From contig JABMLP010000021.1 in assembly GCA_013176395.1 (NCBI GenBank), positions 248,001 through 312,000 of the forward strand: a stretch of DNA of 64,000 bases. The letters are read 5' to 3'. Source of the DNA: Venturia oleaginea (taxonomy: Eukaryota > Ascomycota > Dothideomycetes > Venturiales > Venturiaceae). The notes beneath the pieces were generated by a model, which saw only the letters and a program-made list of their open reading frames with translations, made no database searches and was not told the DNA's origin. This document shows positions 12,477-23,466 of this stretch, one piece after another (position 1 is the first letter of the stretch; each line of letters starts with the position of its first letter). The position numbers and the translations under genes are program-made.

Positions 12477-12757
12477 GGATGTTTTGAGCTAGCTTGTTCT
12501 TGTTTGAGAATTGGGGTGTTGTGCATCAATCAACGTTGTATGTTAAGTTTTATTTGTAGATATTTCATCTTTTTTGGAAAGTGGTAGGGAGATACTGTAT
12601 GGCTTGATTGTTTGCTTGTGGAGATGGTGGATTGGAACCTTGAAGGCCAGGGTTTAGGATGCCGGTCTTACCTACTTATCCTCGTGGAAAACAACATTTT
12701 TACATCATGGGTATCTTACTTTCTTACTGTCTCTGTTATATTCGATATTGAAGTCGG

Positions 12758-13307
12758 TTAATCGATTATCAGTAACACGTCGCTAGCATCGGCCGCTTGT
12801 GTAGCACAAATAAAACTATGAGCACGTCAGCCCAGCAAGAAAATTAGAAAACTTGTCTCAACGTACACGCGACAAGCATCAGCGAGGGAATCTTTGAAGG
12901 ATGCATTTTTGTCCTCTCCAGTCTTCTTGACAGCAGCCTGGGTTTCGTTCTCAAGAGGGATCCGCTGAAGCGCCCATTCGCGTTGAGAGGATCGGTACCA
13001 CGAGACAGGAAGTCCAACTTACTTCGAGTTGGAGTAAAGATAGCCTCGGAAAGTTCGGCATACATCTTCTCGCACTCATCGGTGCTCATGCGCAGGCATC
13101 CAAGCATGATGGCAAGCAAGCCGCCAGTACTCGTACCACCAATCAAATCGAATTCTTGCCATGGCTCTTTCTTCTTGTTCTCATCTCTCCTACCATTAAT
13201 CTTCCTCAAAAGTTGCATAGGACTATGATCGACGACAGACCACGAACACCGCCTCCATCCAAAGAAAGCAACTTTCGGACGTGTCTAGCAGGCTGTTTTG
13301 TACTCAT
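12758..13307 (-). pseudogene. Broken patatin-like phospholipase gene
   Basis: Reading the minus strand from the ATG at 13307 (MSTKQPARHVRKLLSLDGGG) the frame shows the patatin oxyanion loop DGGGVRGL. At about 13212 the frame shifts by one base (IIVL continues as MQLLRKINGRRDE in another frame). The second frame holds the nucleophile elbow GGTSTGG and the block STDECEKMYAELSEAIF. Near 12975 a second shift moves the homology to VKKTGEDKNASFKDSLADAC. A plausible 51-base intron (12866-12816) then leads to FICATQAADASDVLLIID and a stop at 12758. The conserved catalytic Asp (DGG/DGA) region and all downstream repeats of intact fungal patatin-like proteins are missing. Family knowledge: patatin-like proteins hydrolyse membrane lipids and in fungi are often fused to NB-ARC/TPR modules in self-recognition. 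Two frameshifts and truncation make this a relic, unless the assembly is in error here. Confidence 0.7.
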
Positions 13308-13685
13308 GTTGCGGGGTCGGCAAAGTTTGTATGAAGAACGGGTTGAAAAGTTCACCGCCTGAATGCCTGGCCGGGAAGCATATATAGGACCGAAGTTTGC
13401 CACACCGCGCTTCATCAAGGCACCTGGATCTTTTGTTGTGACATAGCAACCGCGATTCATCTGGTCAAGGATTGCTCCATAGTTACCCAGCACCAAGTGA
13501 ACATAGGTGAAGCAAGGCTTGCATAAACGTAAAATTCGCTGGGGGTTTTAGGGCCTGTCGCGATTTCAGAACTCAGTTGCGGTGTTTTCCAGACCCATTC
13601 CTCAGTCAAGAATTTCTATCCATTCTTTCGGATCCTTCGCCCAACGCCCTCGCCCGAATACCCGCTGTCCCATTTTGGAGCCCAA

Positions 13686-14497
13686 CTAGTGCGCATCGTC
13701 AACCTCCAACTCTGCCATGTTAGCCGCCTCAAGTGGTTCCATAGCATGAGTGAAGTCTGCCAAGCCCATATCCTCAAACTGTTCACTTTCGCCCATGACG
13801 ACTGATGGCCCACCTACAATTTGTATTGGAGGAGGTCCCCCACCATCATTCCCATTGGTCTGAGCGCTGTTCAACGTATAGTACCGAGTGAGGATGACTG
13901 GACCATTCCAGAACGAGCCAGGAAATACTCCGACCAGGGCCGCCATACACTCGTTTGTTGTCGTTTGTGTCTTGAGGTCGCGGCTTGTAACCTGAAGACG
14001 ATACGGGAGCTGGAACTTGCTGCCTAAGTCGTGGTCGGTAGTGAGGACAAAGGGCTCAGGGTCAGTGTCTATCAAGACAAGAAGAGGTCGCAATCTGGGG
14101 ATTTGATTCAGCGTCATAACCGTGGTTGCATTGGCGACTTCCCGAGACTCAGATTTGGGTTATGACTCATACCAGACCAGGCGCGGGTTGATCTGGTCTT
14201 CCGGGAGGAGAATTCCAATGCGATGACGTTGATCTTGTCTTGTGGACAGAAAAGCTTTGTATTTTTCGCAGAGAACTTTGTGTAGTGGCCAGTCTTTCTT
14301 TTGACATTCGGGTGAACAGTAGGACGCCGACTGGCACCGACTGCATAGATTGGGGTACTCGGAATTACACACGGTGCATCGAGCACGGCGGGCGTATTCG
14401 AATCTTGCGTTCTAGTCCCTGTTGCATGACCATCAGTATTTTACTAGCTGCTGTCCGTAGGCAAGACGACTTACTGAAATCGAGCTAAGTTGGCCAT
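13686..14497 (-). pseudogene. Broken MYND zinc-finger protein gene
   Basis: The start at 14497 gives MANLARFQ; a GTAAGT donor follows. With the acceptor CAACAG the next exon reads D-stop-NARFEYARRARC, so there is an in-frame TAG two codons after the splice. Downstream, in the same frame, is a clear MYND finger: CTVCNSEYPNLCSRCQSASY, then CSPECQKKDWPLHKVLC (C-x2-C-x7-C-x2-C...C-x3-C...H-x3-C). The sequence continues into RIGILLPEDQINPRLVWYES and then a stop. Later blocks, RPLLVLIDTDPEPFVLTTDH and an acidic C-terminus ending EVDDAH, lie in another frame. MYND fingers bind proline-rich peptides in regulators; fungal members are mostly uncharacterised. The TAG could derive from TGG by a G-to-A change. 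The gene lies head-to-tail with two other broken genes on the same strand. Confidence 0.6.
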
Positions 14498-14752
14498 AAT
14501 TGTGATCGAATGGCAGATTTTAGGTGCTAAGGCGATGGGAGTAAAGTGAGGGTTGACGGCCGGTTGGAGGAATGAAGCTATGCGCACGTCTCGTGACCTA
14601 AACATGAAGATGAGCAAACAAGACCATTCCACCACAATCGGCAACATTCCAGGACCCAACCGAGTGAGCTGGGCATCTCTGAGTGGATCATTCGTCACTG
14701 GCTATTCTTCAATTCAGCGTAATCGATTTCATAAGCGAGTACATTCGATGTA

Positions 14753-15514
14753 TCAGGCAGCTTCATCCAGGACAAACATCTCTCTATGACATCCATAAGC
14801 ACGATTCAGCCATCTTCCAACCCGCCGAGCAATGTTGTATTGCATCTTCACAGCTGGATGCGGCTCATGAAACTGGATGATACGCTCCACGTCCAGCGTT
14901 GTCGGGGTAAATTGCCAGATGGAGCCATATAATTTTTGCGCCGCGAACCCGGTGCTTGTCATTGCGTACAAAAAATCTCTCCAAGGTACCTCGCCAGGCC
15001 GACTACTTTAGTTGGCTGTAAAGAAAAGGGTGTTCAAGACTTTCAATGGGCGTTTGTCAACACGGAAAACCGGTTGCTCAACTGGCTGAATTGCGGGCAG
15101 CACAGAAGTTTCTTGACCAGGCTTCGTGGCAATACCTTTCGTCTGCTTGGATTTTGCTGGAATGGATGTTAGCTTCTGTTCATTTTCCGTAGACCAAAGC
15201 GAGTGTTCAGTTCAGTTTGGTCAATCTGCTGTTTCAGTTCCCTGGCCGGCTCTATCCATGGCTGTGTCCTCTGTAGAGATTTCCCGCGATGCTTGGAGGC
15301 GAGGTGCATCATTGACTTTTGGACAGTTGTTCTGTGTAACTTCTTCCAGCAGCTGTCGAACTGTTACCAAAAGAAGTCGAGGTTGTGTTCCGCTTGGGTC
15401 ATTGCGTCTGTCGTCTGCTTCTTCGATACCAGTTCCGTTGGCTTAACAAGTTGTACTCGAAGGAAAATTGGCGGAAATACTGCGCGCCATCTCTGCAAGG
15501 TCGGCCTGCGACAT
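14753..15514 (-). pseudogene. Relic of a common fungal orphan protein, several in-frame stops
   Basis: From ATG 15514 the minus strand reads MSQADLAEMARSISANFPSS, with stops appearing at TAA (after SSTTC), two TGA codons (around LLE...TAD-stop-PN-stop-TEHS) and a further TAA (FFTAN-stop-SSRPGEVPW). Apart from the stops the frame is consistent from end to end. The C-terminal ~100 residues (VFRVDKRPLKVLNTLFFT, then PGEVPWRDFLYAMTSTGF, then FHEPHPAVK and GRWLNRAYGCHREMFVLDE) match a C-terminal block I know from many uncharacterised filamentous-fungal proteins (pattern RPGE...FHEPHP...RRLxRxYGW). Its function is unknown. All four stops can be explained by C-to-T or G-to-A changes. Confidence 0.6.
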
Positions 15515-16125
15515 CGTGTAACTCGAAAAGAATACAGGCTTGATGGATTGAGAAGCAAAAACCAGAAATGATGATGGATTGGAGGTCAGCGTGAAGATAT
15601 TGACGCGCCTTAGTGGCGTTTCATTTCATCACGAAAAAGGACCGAATAGAATAGTTCTACAGACTACGGATCATTGACTTCGACCTTGGTGCCCCGTACA
15701 ACAACTTGGAACAGAATCTTCTTCACCCAAGCAACTCGAAGGAGTAGAATACAGACCCTCGGCCGTGGCTTCCCATCACCATGTATCCTCTCGCCGGAAT
15801 GCAGCGTTGCCTCCTGATGCGCCTCTATAGGATCGAAGGACTGCTTATCCAAAGTAAAACATCAACAGAATCTTCGTGGCGTGAAACTTGTTCTTTTTAT
15901 TTTCTACGCCTCTTACATTCACGTTTACGATCAGCCAGAATCCTTTGTTCATTACGCGAACTCGTGCCGCGTCCACATACACAGTGTTACGAAAAGAATT
16001 ATTTCTCACAAATGCCCCAATCATCAGTGTTTGCGCGAGACAAATAGAAGTAACCCATAACCCATTATTTCCTTCTCTCACATATCGCCATCGCTCCTTC
16101 CATCTACTCACCAAAACATCATCAA
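15515..16125 (+). other. Gene-free stretch / leader of next gene
   Basis: No supported gene. The 3' part (15880-16125) probably contains the promoter and 5' leader of the following gene. Confidence 0.45.
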
Positions 16126-16906
16126 ATGACACAACCACCCTTTGGAGCTCCACCATTCGGCTACCAACCCTCGCCGTATCAACATCCACCACAACAGCAA
16201 TACGGGCAGCAATATCCACCACACCAACACCGCCCCCAACACGCCCCCAAGCCCCAACCAAAAACCACCCCCGACCCCAAATTCTCCTTCAGACCTAAAA
16301 AACCTCCCTTGGATCTGCGGAAACTGCAACATATACTTCACAGACGTCTTCAGAGCCGGCCGCTACGAAATAATGACGGGCCACGACAAGGGCCGCGAAA
16401 TAACGGAGAAAGAGTTTTTACTGGCGAGGGAGGAGGAGAAGAGAGTGAAATTGGAGGTTTTCAGAGGAAAGGTTACTGGAACGGCGCATGAGACTACGAT
16501 GGGTACGATGGGAGGAGTAGGTTCGGGTTCGGGTCTGGTGGGATATCAAGGGAAAGTGCCGACTTATACGCCATGGACGATTCCGGGACTTGGACCGTTA
16601 CCAACGCCAACGCCGCAGTCGAGTAATGAGAGCGAGGTGGATTGGTTGCGGATGGAGAATGCTAGTCTCATATTCCAGGTTCAGGATTTGAAGACAAAGG
16701 TTATACCGCATATCGATGCGCTTGCAAAGGATCTGAAATCGTTGAATAACAAGGCTACGGAACATGAGTCGCAAATTCACGATTTGGTGGTAGAACGAGA
16801 ACAATTAAAGGCGGAGATTGATCTTTTAAAGGGTGGTGAGGCGGTGGACGAGGGACGTGAAGAGATTGAGTTGGATACGGACTTTTCGTGGAGCTTATGG
16901 CGTTGA
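16126..16906 (+). CDS. Pro/Gln-rich, coiled-coil orphan protein with a frame ambiguity
   Basis: Two overlapping plus frames share this locus. The frame from ATG 16126 gives a natural-looking Pro/Gln/Tyr-rich N-terminus (MTQPPFGAPPFGYQPSPYQH...) up to about 16310. The other frame (ATG 16142 to stop 16906, 254 residues) gives an odd N-terminus but a sensible body: WICGNCNIYFTDVFRAGRYE with a C-x2-C pair, a charged helix, a Gly/Pro linker, and a C-terminal coiled coil (WLRMENASLIFQVQDLKTKV...EREQLKAEIDLLKGG). A one-base difference in the A6 run near 16297-16302 would join the two frames. So the true protein is either a frameshifted relic, a sequencing or assembly slip, or the 254-residue form. 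I know no named family. No intron signals were found that would join the frames. Confidence 0.5.
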
Positions 16907-17806
16907 CGTGGGTGGGCTCTCTGGTTCGATGGTGACGCGTTGATTGCTGGTGGAGCTATCTTTGTTACTATTCTTTGTGTCGGAAAGAACAGCCTTAGAC
17001 ACAAAATTGGGCTTTGTGACAGGATGTCGCCCTTAAAACAATGACGGACTTGATAGATAACCGTACAGGCAAATCCAATGTCGCCGGAAATTTATCAATA
17101 TCGATCTTGATGTAGCAGACTTTGATCAAACGATGAAATCGAAACTTCTCGAGGCCTGGAGGGGTACCGATTGCTAGAGCTGTATTCTTCATCAGCCTCG
17201 TCCAAGCTCTTTCAAAAGAAATGCTCATTACTTAGCAAATACTCGTAGTGTAAAATGCCCCGAACTGTCCCGCTGGCTAGATGTAGGGTATGTACGTACC
17301 AGACGAGGTAAAAAGATAGATGCCACGATAGAGTATATACGAGTATACACGTGAGATGGAAGCCAATGCAATATGCCATCATAGGACCTCGTCCAGCTCG
17401 TGTGATGCTGCAGTCGCAGAGTCGCAGACCCTTGTCTTGGAGTGAAAGGTTTTTTGGGCTCCCTGTTGCGGACACATAGTCGCTGAGAGGTGTAGATGCG
17501 GATCGACAGTTAGGGGTGGATGTGTGGACCTGTAAGTCCGGTGTAATTGGAGGGAGGACAGGCGATCATGTCCTTCCTCATAATGCTAGAATTTGGGGGT
17601 GGCCGCAGTCTCAAGGAGTTACAGTCCCCTCAGGGTGAGGCAGACAGCGTTAAGAGGGCATGAACAAGCCTCGATACCTATTTAGCACCTGCAGCTGGAC
17701 GTCTTCTAGCCTCCCAATAATTTGACCCCATCTACCTCCTGAGGGAGACACATGAACAGAAGTCCCAGGGAGCAAAAGCGAATGTGATCCACAGCGGCTT
17801 ATCTAA
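16907..17806. other. Gene-free stretch containing one dispersed repeat half-copy
   Basis: No supported gene. A partial copy of the hairpin repeat lies at 17084-17108. Some minus-strand coding potential (FERAWTRLMKNTALAIGTPP) near it has no recognisable family. Confidence 0.4.
17084..17108 (+). repeat. Dispersed hairpin repeat, copy A (one arm)
   Basis: The arm CCGGAAATTTATCAATATCG continues to 17108 and matches the right arm of copies D and E with few changes; the left arm is too decayed to align. Confidence 0.4.
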
Positions 17807-20259
17807 AAGCTATCACTCGGCCTTCCACCGCCATTCCTGCATACACCATCCATCCCAGGTCTCCGGAGTCAGGGCTGCTCCATCTCAGCCACAAGAACCG
17901 ACAAGATTCCTCCATTCTCGAATAACCAGCGGAGGCCTGCCAATATCCCCCTCCACACCCTCTCTTCCGCCAGCAGACCACTCCAGCGAGACGAGTCCAG
18001 CCGCTCCCTGACTGAGGACCCCGACGAAAAGGCCCACAGTCCATCTTCCACTTCTGCCGACTCTGAATTCTCCCTCTGGAGTGACACAGGCGATTTGGTC
18101 GACCAGCTAGCCGACCAAGAGGACCCTCTTCGCATCAGACTGAGAGGCTCGCTCGAGGAAGAGCTCCCTCGAACTTCTGGCCAGCGACGCGGCCGCCTCC
18201 TTAAACAGGTTCGCTACCATCCAGACGTCCAAGACAACGAGAAGAAGCCGGCAGTACTTCGCAAGGAGGATATATCTATACCCGAACCACCGCAACGCAG
18301 ATTAAACCTTGGAGAACGCTGTCTTGTGGCTATCATGGCACCCAACGATGGACCGTCCCGTATTCACGGATTACACGGGAAGAAGCTGATGTATGCATAT
18401 TTGGAATTGAGAATTGACGCGAGCTGACTCGACCGCAGTTATTTTACAACCATTTTTGTATCGTTAGGTGTTTTCCTGTTTGGTTACGACCAGGGAGTCA
18501 TGTCCGGTATTATCACGTAGGTTCCCAACTCGGTATCAGATCAGACGACAGCAATTGACAAATTGACAGTGGCCCGCATTTCAAGGACTACTTTAATCAA
18601 CCATCACGAGCCGAGATAGGCACAATGGTCGCCATTCTCGAAGTCGGTGCCTTCATATCCTCGATATCGATTGGAAAGCTTGGAGATATGTTAGGACGAA
18701 GAAAGACCATCTTGTACGGATCCCTGATTTTCATTGTTGGTGGTGCTCTGCAAACATTTGCAAACGGCATGCCTGTGATGATGTTGGGTCGTATCATCGC
18801 TGGTCTCGGTGTCGGCGCGTTATCTACCATTGTCCCCGTATACCAGTCGGAAATCTCGCCGGCCCACAACAGAGGGAAGTTGGCCTGCATTGAGTTCACA
18901 GGAAACATTGCTGGTTATGCAGCCAGTGTGTGGGTAGATTACGGATGCACCTGGATCAACAATGACTGGTCATGGCGAATTCCATTAGGAATGCAGGTTA
19001 TCATGGGCAGTTTGCTTGCAGTTGGCAGCTTGCTCATCCTGGAATCTCCTCGGTATGGCTACAGAGGAACGATTCCTACGTCAAATTGCTAACCATCCTA
19101 GATGGCTACTAGACCACGACTTGGACGAACAGGGCATTGTCGTTATTGCCAACTTGTACGGAAAAGGCGACATCCACAACCAAAAGGCCCGCGACGAATA
19201 CCGCGAAATCAAGATGAATGTTCTTCTTCAACGACAGGAAGGCGAACGAACCTACTCGGCCATGTTCAAGCAATACCACAAGCGTGTTTTTATCGCCATG
19301 TCTGCACAGGCATTGGCCCAGCTTAACGGCATCAACGTCATTTCCTACTACGCGCCTCTCGTGTTTGAACAGGCAGGCTGGGTCGGCAGAGATGCAATTC
19401 TTATGACAGGTATCAACGCCATTACCTACTTGCTCTCGACGATTCCTCCATGGTATCTCGTCGATGTATGGGGCCGAAGAATGATTTTGCTCTCGGGAGC
19501 AGTTGCCATGATGGTATCACTTTCAGCCATATCGTACTTTATCTATCTCGACATTCACCTTACTCCAACTCTAGTTGTATTATTTGTTATGATCTACAAC
19601 GCAGCATTCGGATACTCTTGGGGACCAATTCCATGGTTATACCCTCCCGAGATTTTGCCCATGAGCATTCGATCCAAGGGCGCCAGTTTGAGTACAGCAA
19701 CCAACTGGGCGTTCAATTGGCTAGTAGGAGAAATGACACCAATTCTACAAGAGTGGATACAATGGCGTCTGTACCTTCTTCACGCATTCTCTTGCCTCGT
19801 CAGTTTTGTTGTTGGTAAGTGTCGTCTTTGCACGTGATTTTATGATATCCTGCTAACCATCGAATAGTATACTTTATCTATCCCGAGACAGCCAACGTTC
19901 GCCTTGAAGATATGAACTCGCTATTTGGCGATGCGACTACAGTCGCTCCAACCCCAGAGACTCTCGCCGAGGCTGAATCACTATTCGGTTCTGCTCGCTC
20001 CCCCGTACCTTCGCTGGATCTTAGAAGACAAAGTGCTGGTAACATGGCGTCTGATAACGCGATCCCAGGTCTTGATATCGACCCACCAGATGTGAAGGTG
20101 AAAAATGGCAAGCCGCAGCTTTCGCGGAAAGGTTCTTCGACCAGTAACCGTGAGGGTCTGGGAGGCTGGATCTCGAACATAGTGCAGAGAGCGAGAGGCA
20201 ACGGAGAAGGCGACAGCTCAAGCGCGCAGTACAAGAGCGTCAACCAAGACGAAGATTAG
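17807..20259 (+). CDS. MFS sugar transporter (sugar porter family), start uncertain
   Basis: The certain part begins at MAPNDGPSRIHGLHGKK (ATG 18335): exons end at 18390, 18516, 19052 and 19814, and the last one is 19868-20259; introns are 48, 53, 49 and 53 bases; 573 residues. The frame is open upstream to 17807 without an ATG and reads a Ser/Arg/Pro-rich extension (HTLSSASRPLQRDESSRSLT...), so an upstream non-canonical exon or start is likely. Sugar-porter hallmarks are present: GVFLFGYDQGVMSGII (helix 1), GKLGDMLGRRKTI (loop 2-3 RxGRR), the PVYQSEISP (PESPR-type) loop after helix 4, LLILESPRW, and the QQ/LNGINVISYYAPLVF region in helix 7. WGPIPWLYPPEILPMSIRSKG and PETANVRLED follow at the end. 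Family members move hexoses, polyols or other sugars across the plasma membrane. The long tail (FGDATTVAPTPETLAEAESL...) resembles the tails of filamentous-fungal members; substrate is not decidable. Confidence 0.85.
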
Positions 20260-21014
20260 CGATGGAGGCATATTTTGTGATTTGTCGTGTTTCTTGGACA
20301 GCGTGAAGCATTTTCAATGATTGATGGGCGTCTAGAAAGTTTGATGCGGAAATGTATGAAAGTTGCGCGCACGGCAGGGCGTTTTGGACATGGCTGTGGG
20401 TTCTAGGAGGGAAGGCGGCTGTTCGATAAAGTAATTCTAGAAGTTCTAGAGGGTATCATTGCTAAGATTTTGTCCTGAATTGGCGTGCCTGTGAAGCCTC
20501 CCATGGTCATTGGGATTTGATATGTAATTTCTTGGTAAAATCAGAATTGGAGAGGACTTAAACCACGAGTTTAGTCACGGCTTTTTTTCTACTGTATAAG
20601 TTTAGAAGCATGGTGGTAATTGAAGTTGTTGAATCTCCGAGTTCTCAGGGCAAGGCTATTTCAACCTAGCCACTTGCATGCATGGGTGTGTGGGTGATTG
20701 GTTCCTCCTGACTCAGGAGAACAGGGGATTTTAATCTAAATCGTGGCTTCTGGAACCGACTCCTGTCCAACTCGCCAAACTTTCGACTTTGCGAGAACCA
20801 GGTCTTCGATTCTACTTCAGAACTTGAACACCCTCAATCAAAACGCTTTCTCTTTGATACCACTTTGTCGCTTTTGCGCTCTCCGCGACGCTTAGCCTCC
20901 AATATCCTGGGAGCTTGCGTGGCTTGAGCTTACAATTCTGCTTCAGCCTCATACTGGCGACAGCTGAGGCATCTCCTCGACATATCCTCGATCCTCCCAC
21001 TAGAGTCCCGCAAT
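20260..21014. other. Gene-free stretch
   Basis: I see no coding region. It separates the transporter 3' end from the start of PMT2 and should contain the PMT2 promoter. Confidence 0.5.
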
Positions 21015-23466
21015 ATGGCGACGAACGTACAATCGTCCTCGGGGGCGTACTCGACAGGCGCAGATAGACGGGCAGATGGTCTGAGAGGGAGAGCTCCACA
21101 GGTCACCGTGAATGGGGCAAGACCTGTTGAGTTGGAACACCACAAGACCAAGATGAAGGTAGGACCTCTCCAAGGCATTTGTTTGCAATGAGCACAGAAC
21201 TGATATGTTGTGTCTCCAGAAAGCCCCATCCTTCCTCGAGCAATGGGATGAGATTGAGTGCATCGTTGCGCCAATTCTATTCACTTTCTTCGCCTTCTTC
21301 ACGAGGATGTACAAGATTGGTCTTTCTCCAATAGTCACCTGGGATGAGGCACAGTATGTCTACCTGGATAATTGACACCATTCCCGCCTCTAACAATCGC
21401 ATTTAGTTTCGGTAAATTCGGATCCCACTACCTGAAGCGCGAATTCTACTTCGATGTTCACCCTCCTCTCGGTAAAATGCTCGTTGGTCTCTCTGGATAC
21501 ATCGCTGGATACAATGGTTCTTTCGAATTCAAATCCGGCGAGACGTACCCGATAGATCTGAACTACACTTCCATGCGAGTCTTCAATGCGGCATTTGGAG
21601 CTCTCTGCGTCCCATTGGCATACTACACGGCAAAGGAATTGAACTTCAGGAAATTGACCGTCTGGTTTGTGACCTTGATGGTGCTTTGCGAAAACTCGTA
21701 CACCACTATCAGCAGGTTCATTCTCCTCGACTCTATGCTGTTGTTCTTCACCTTTACCACTGTCTTCTGCTGGGCCAAATTCCATGGATTGCGAAAGGAT
21801 CCCTTTTCGCCTGAGTGGGGTCTTTGGTTGATGATGACTGGTGTCTCTGTCGGCTGTGTCTGCTCTGTCAAATGGGTTGGTTTCTTCGTTACAGCACTTG
21901 TTGGACTTTACACTATCGAGGACTTATGGAACAAGTTTGGCGATATCAAGATGCCAAAGGTAAGATAGCCAGTGATTTGAGTGTTCAACTTTCTAACACT
22001 TGTCGAAGGTCGAGCTCCTCCAGCACCTCATCTTCCGCGTGATCGGCCTCATCATCATCCCTTTGATGGTATACATGTTCTCCTTCTACCTCCACTTCCT
22101 CATTCTCGAGAACAGCGGTCCTGGAGACGCGCAAATGTCTTCCCTCTTTCAGGCCAACCTTCGCGGCACTCAGGTCGGCAAGGACTCTCCTCTCGAAATT
22201 GCACTCGGCTCACGAGTCACACTTAAGAACATGGGGTATGGTGGCGGCCTCCTCCATTCTCACGTCCAAACATACCCAGAGGGATCTACACAGCAACAGA
22301 TCACTTGCTACCACCACAAAGATGCCAATAACGATTGGTTCTTCTACCCAAACCGCAACGAACCAGATTTCGATATTCAAGCCGAGCCACGATTTGTCAA
22401 GAATGGCGACACTGTCCGATTTATCCACGCTCAGACTGGCCGTAACTTGCACTCCCACGCAATTGCTGCGCCTGTCACTAAGAGCGACTGGGAAGTGTCT
22501 GCATATGGCAACACTACAATTGGTGACAGTAAGGACCACTGGATCGTTGAAGTTGTCGACGATGCCGCCAACCGTGATTGGAGCCAGATTCGTACTTTGA
22601 CCAGCTCCATACGCTTGAAGCACCCTGATTTGGGATGCTATCTCCGTGCTGGCAACGTCAATTTACCGCAGTGGGGCTTCAAGCAGATCGAGGTTACTTG
22701 CACAAAGGAGAACAAGCCACGTGACAAGTACACTCACTGGAACATTGAGAGCCACTGGAATGACAAGCGTATGTCTTATTTAATTCCTGATCTGAGAACT
22801 GCCAGCTAATTGATCACAGTCCCACCCAGCTCGCCGGGCTCGTTTAAATCCCCCTTCTTGCGCGACTTCCTACATCTCAACGTTGCAATGATGACCTCCA
22901 ACAACGCCCTTGTCCCAGACCCCGATAAGCAAGACGATCTCGCCTCCAGCTTCTGGCAATGGCCTCTTCTCAACGTTGGTCTACGTATGTGCTCATGGGA
23001 CGACAAGACCGTCAAATACTTCCTCCTAGGTAATCCATTTGTCTATTGGGCTTCCACCGCGTCCCTGGGTATCTTTGCTCTCCAAGCTCTCTGGTATCTC
23101 GTTCGCTGGCAACGTGGCTATCAAGACCTCAAGAACCCGGACGACCTCGATCAAATCCACTACGCCGGTCTTTATCCAGTCATTGGATGGTTCCTCCACT
23201 ACTTGCCCTTTGTTATGATGGGTCGTGTCACTTATGTCCATCACTATTACCCAGCGCTCTGGTTCGCCATTTTGGTGTTGGGCTTTGTTGTTGATTGGTC
23301 AACAGCGAGGTTGCAGAAGAGTGCGCAGATGGGTATCTACTTCTCTCTTTACGCTGTTATCATCGGCCTTTACTGGATGTTCCGAGCCATCAGCTTTGGA
23401 ATGGAAGGTAGCAATAAGCAATGGTCACATCTTAAGTGGTTTGACAGCTGGAGGTTGACCGACTGA
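21015..23466 (+). CDS. pmt2: Protein O-mannosyltransferase, PMT2 subfamily
   Basis: Five exons (21015-21158, 21220-21353, 21407-21959, 22009-22768, 22820-23466) encode 745 residues; each junction restores a continuous protein. The enzyme transfers mannose from dolichol-phosphate mannose to Ser/Thr of secretory proteins in the ER membrane. Seen: [20 protein letters not shown], which contains the DE-type acidic pair of the first luminal loop, then [20 protein letters not shown]. Multiple membrane helices follow, then a luminal MIR domain region ([40 protein letters not shown]) and a C-terminal membrane block with [16 protein letters not shown]. The PMT2-type N-terminus is present, as are the cytosolic segment and short cytosolic tail. 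Family length is usually 740-770. A minus-strand frame across 21390-22623 is its shadow. Confidence 0.93.

Noticed and set aside
18095..18427. Independent small gene upstream of the transporter
   Set aside because: The frame is continuous with the transporter across the intron at 18391-18438 and encodes its conserved N-terminal loop (IHGLHGKKLIYF).
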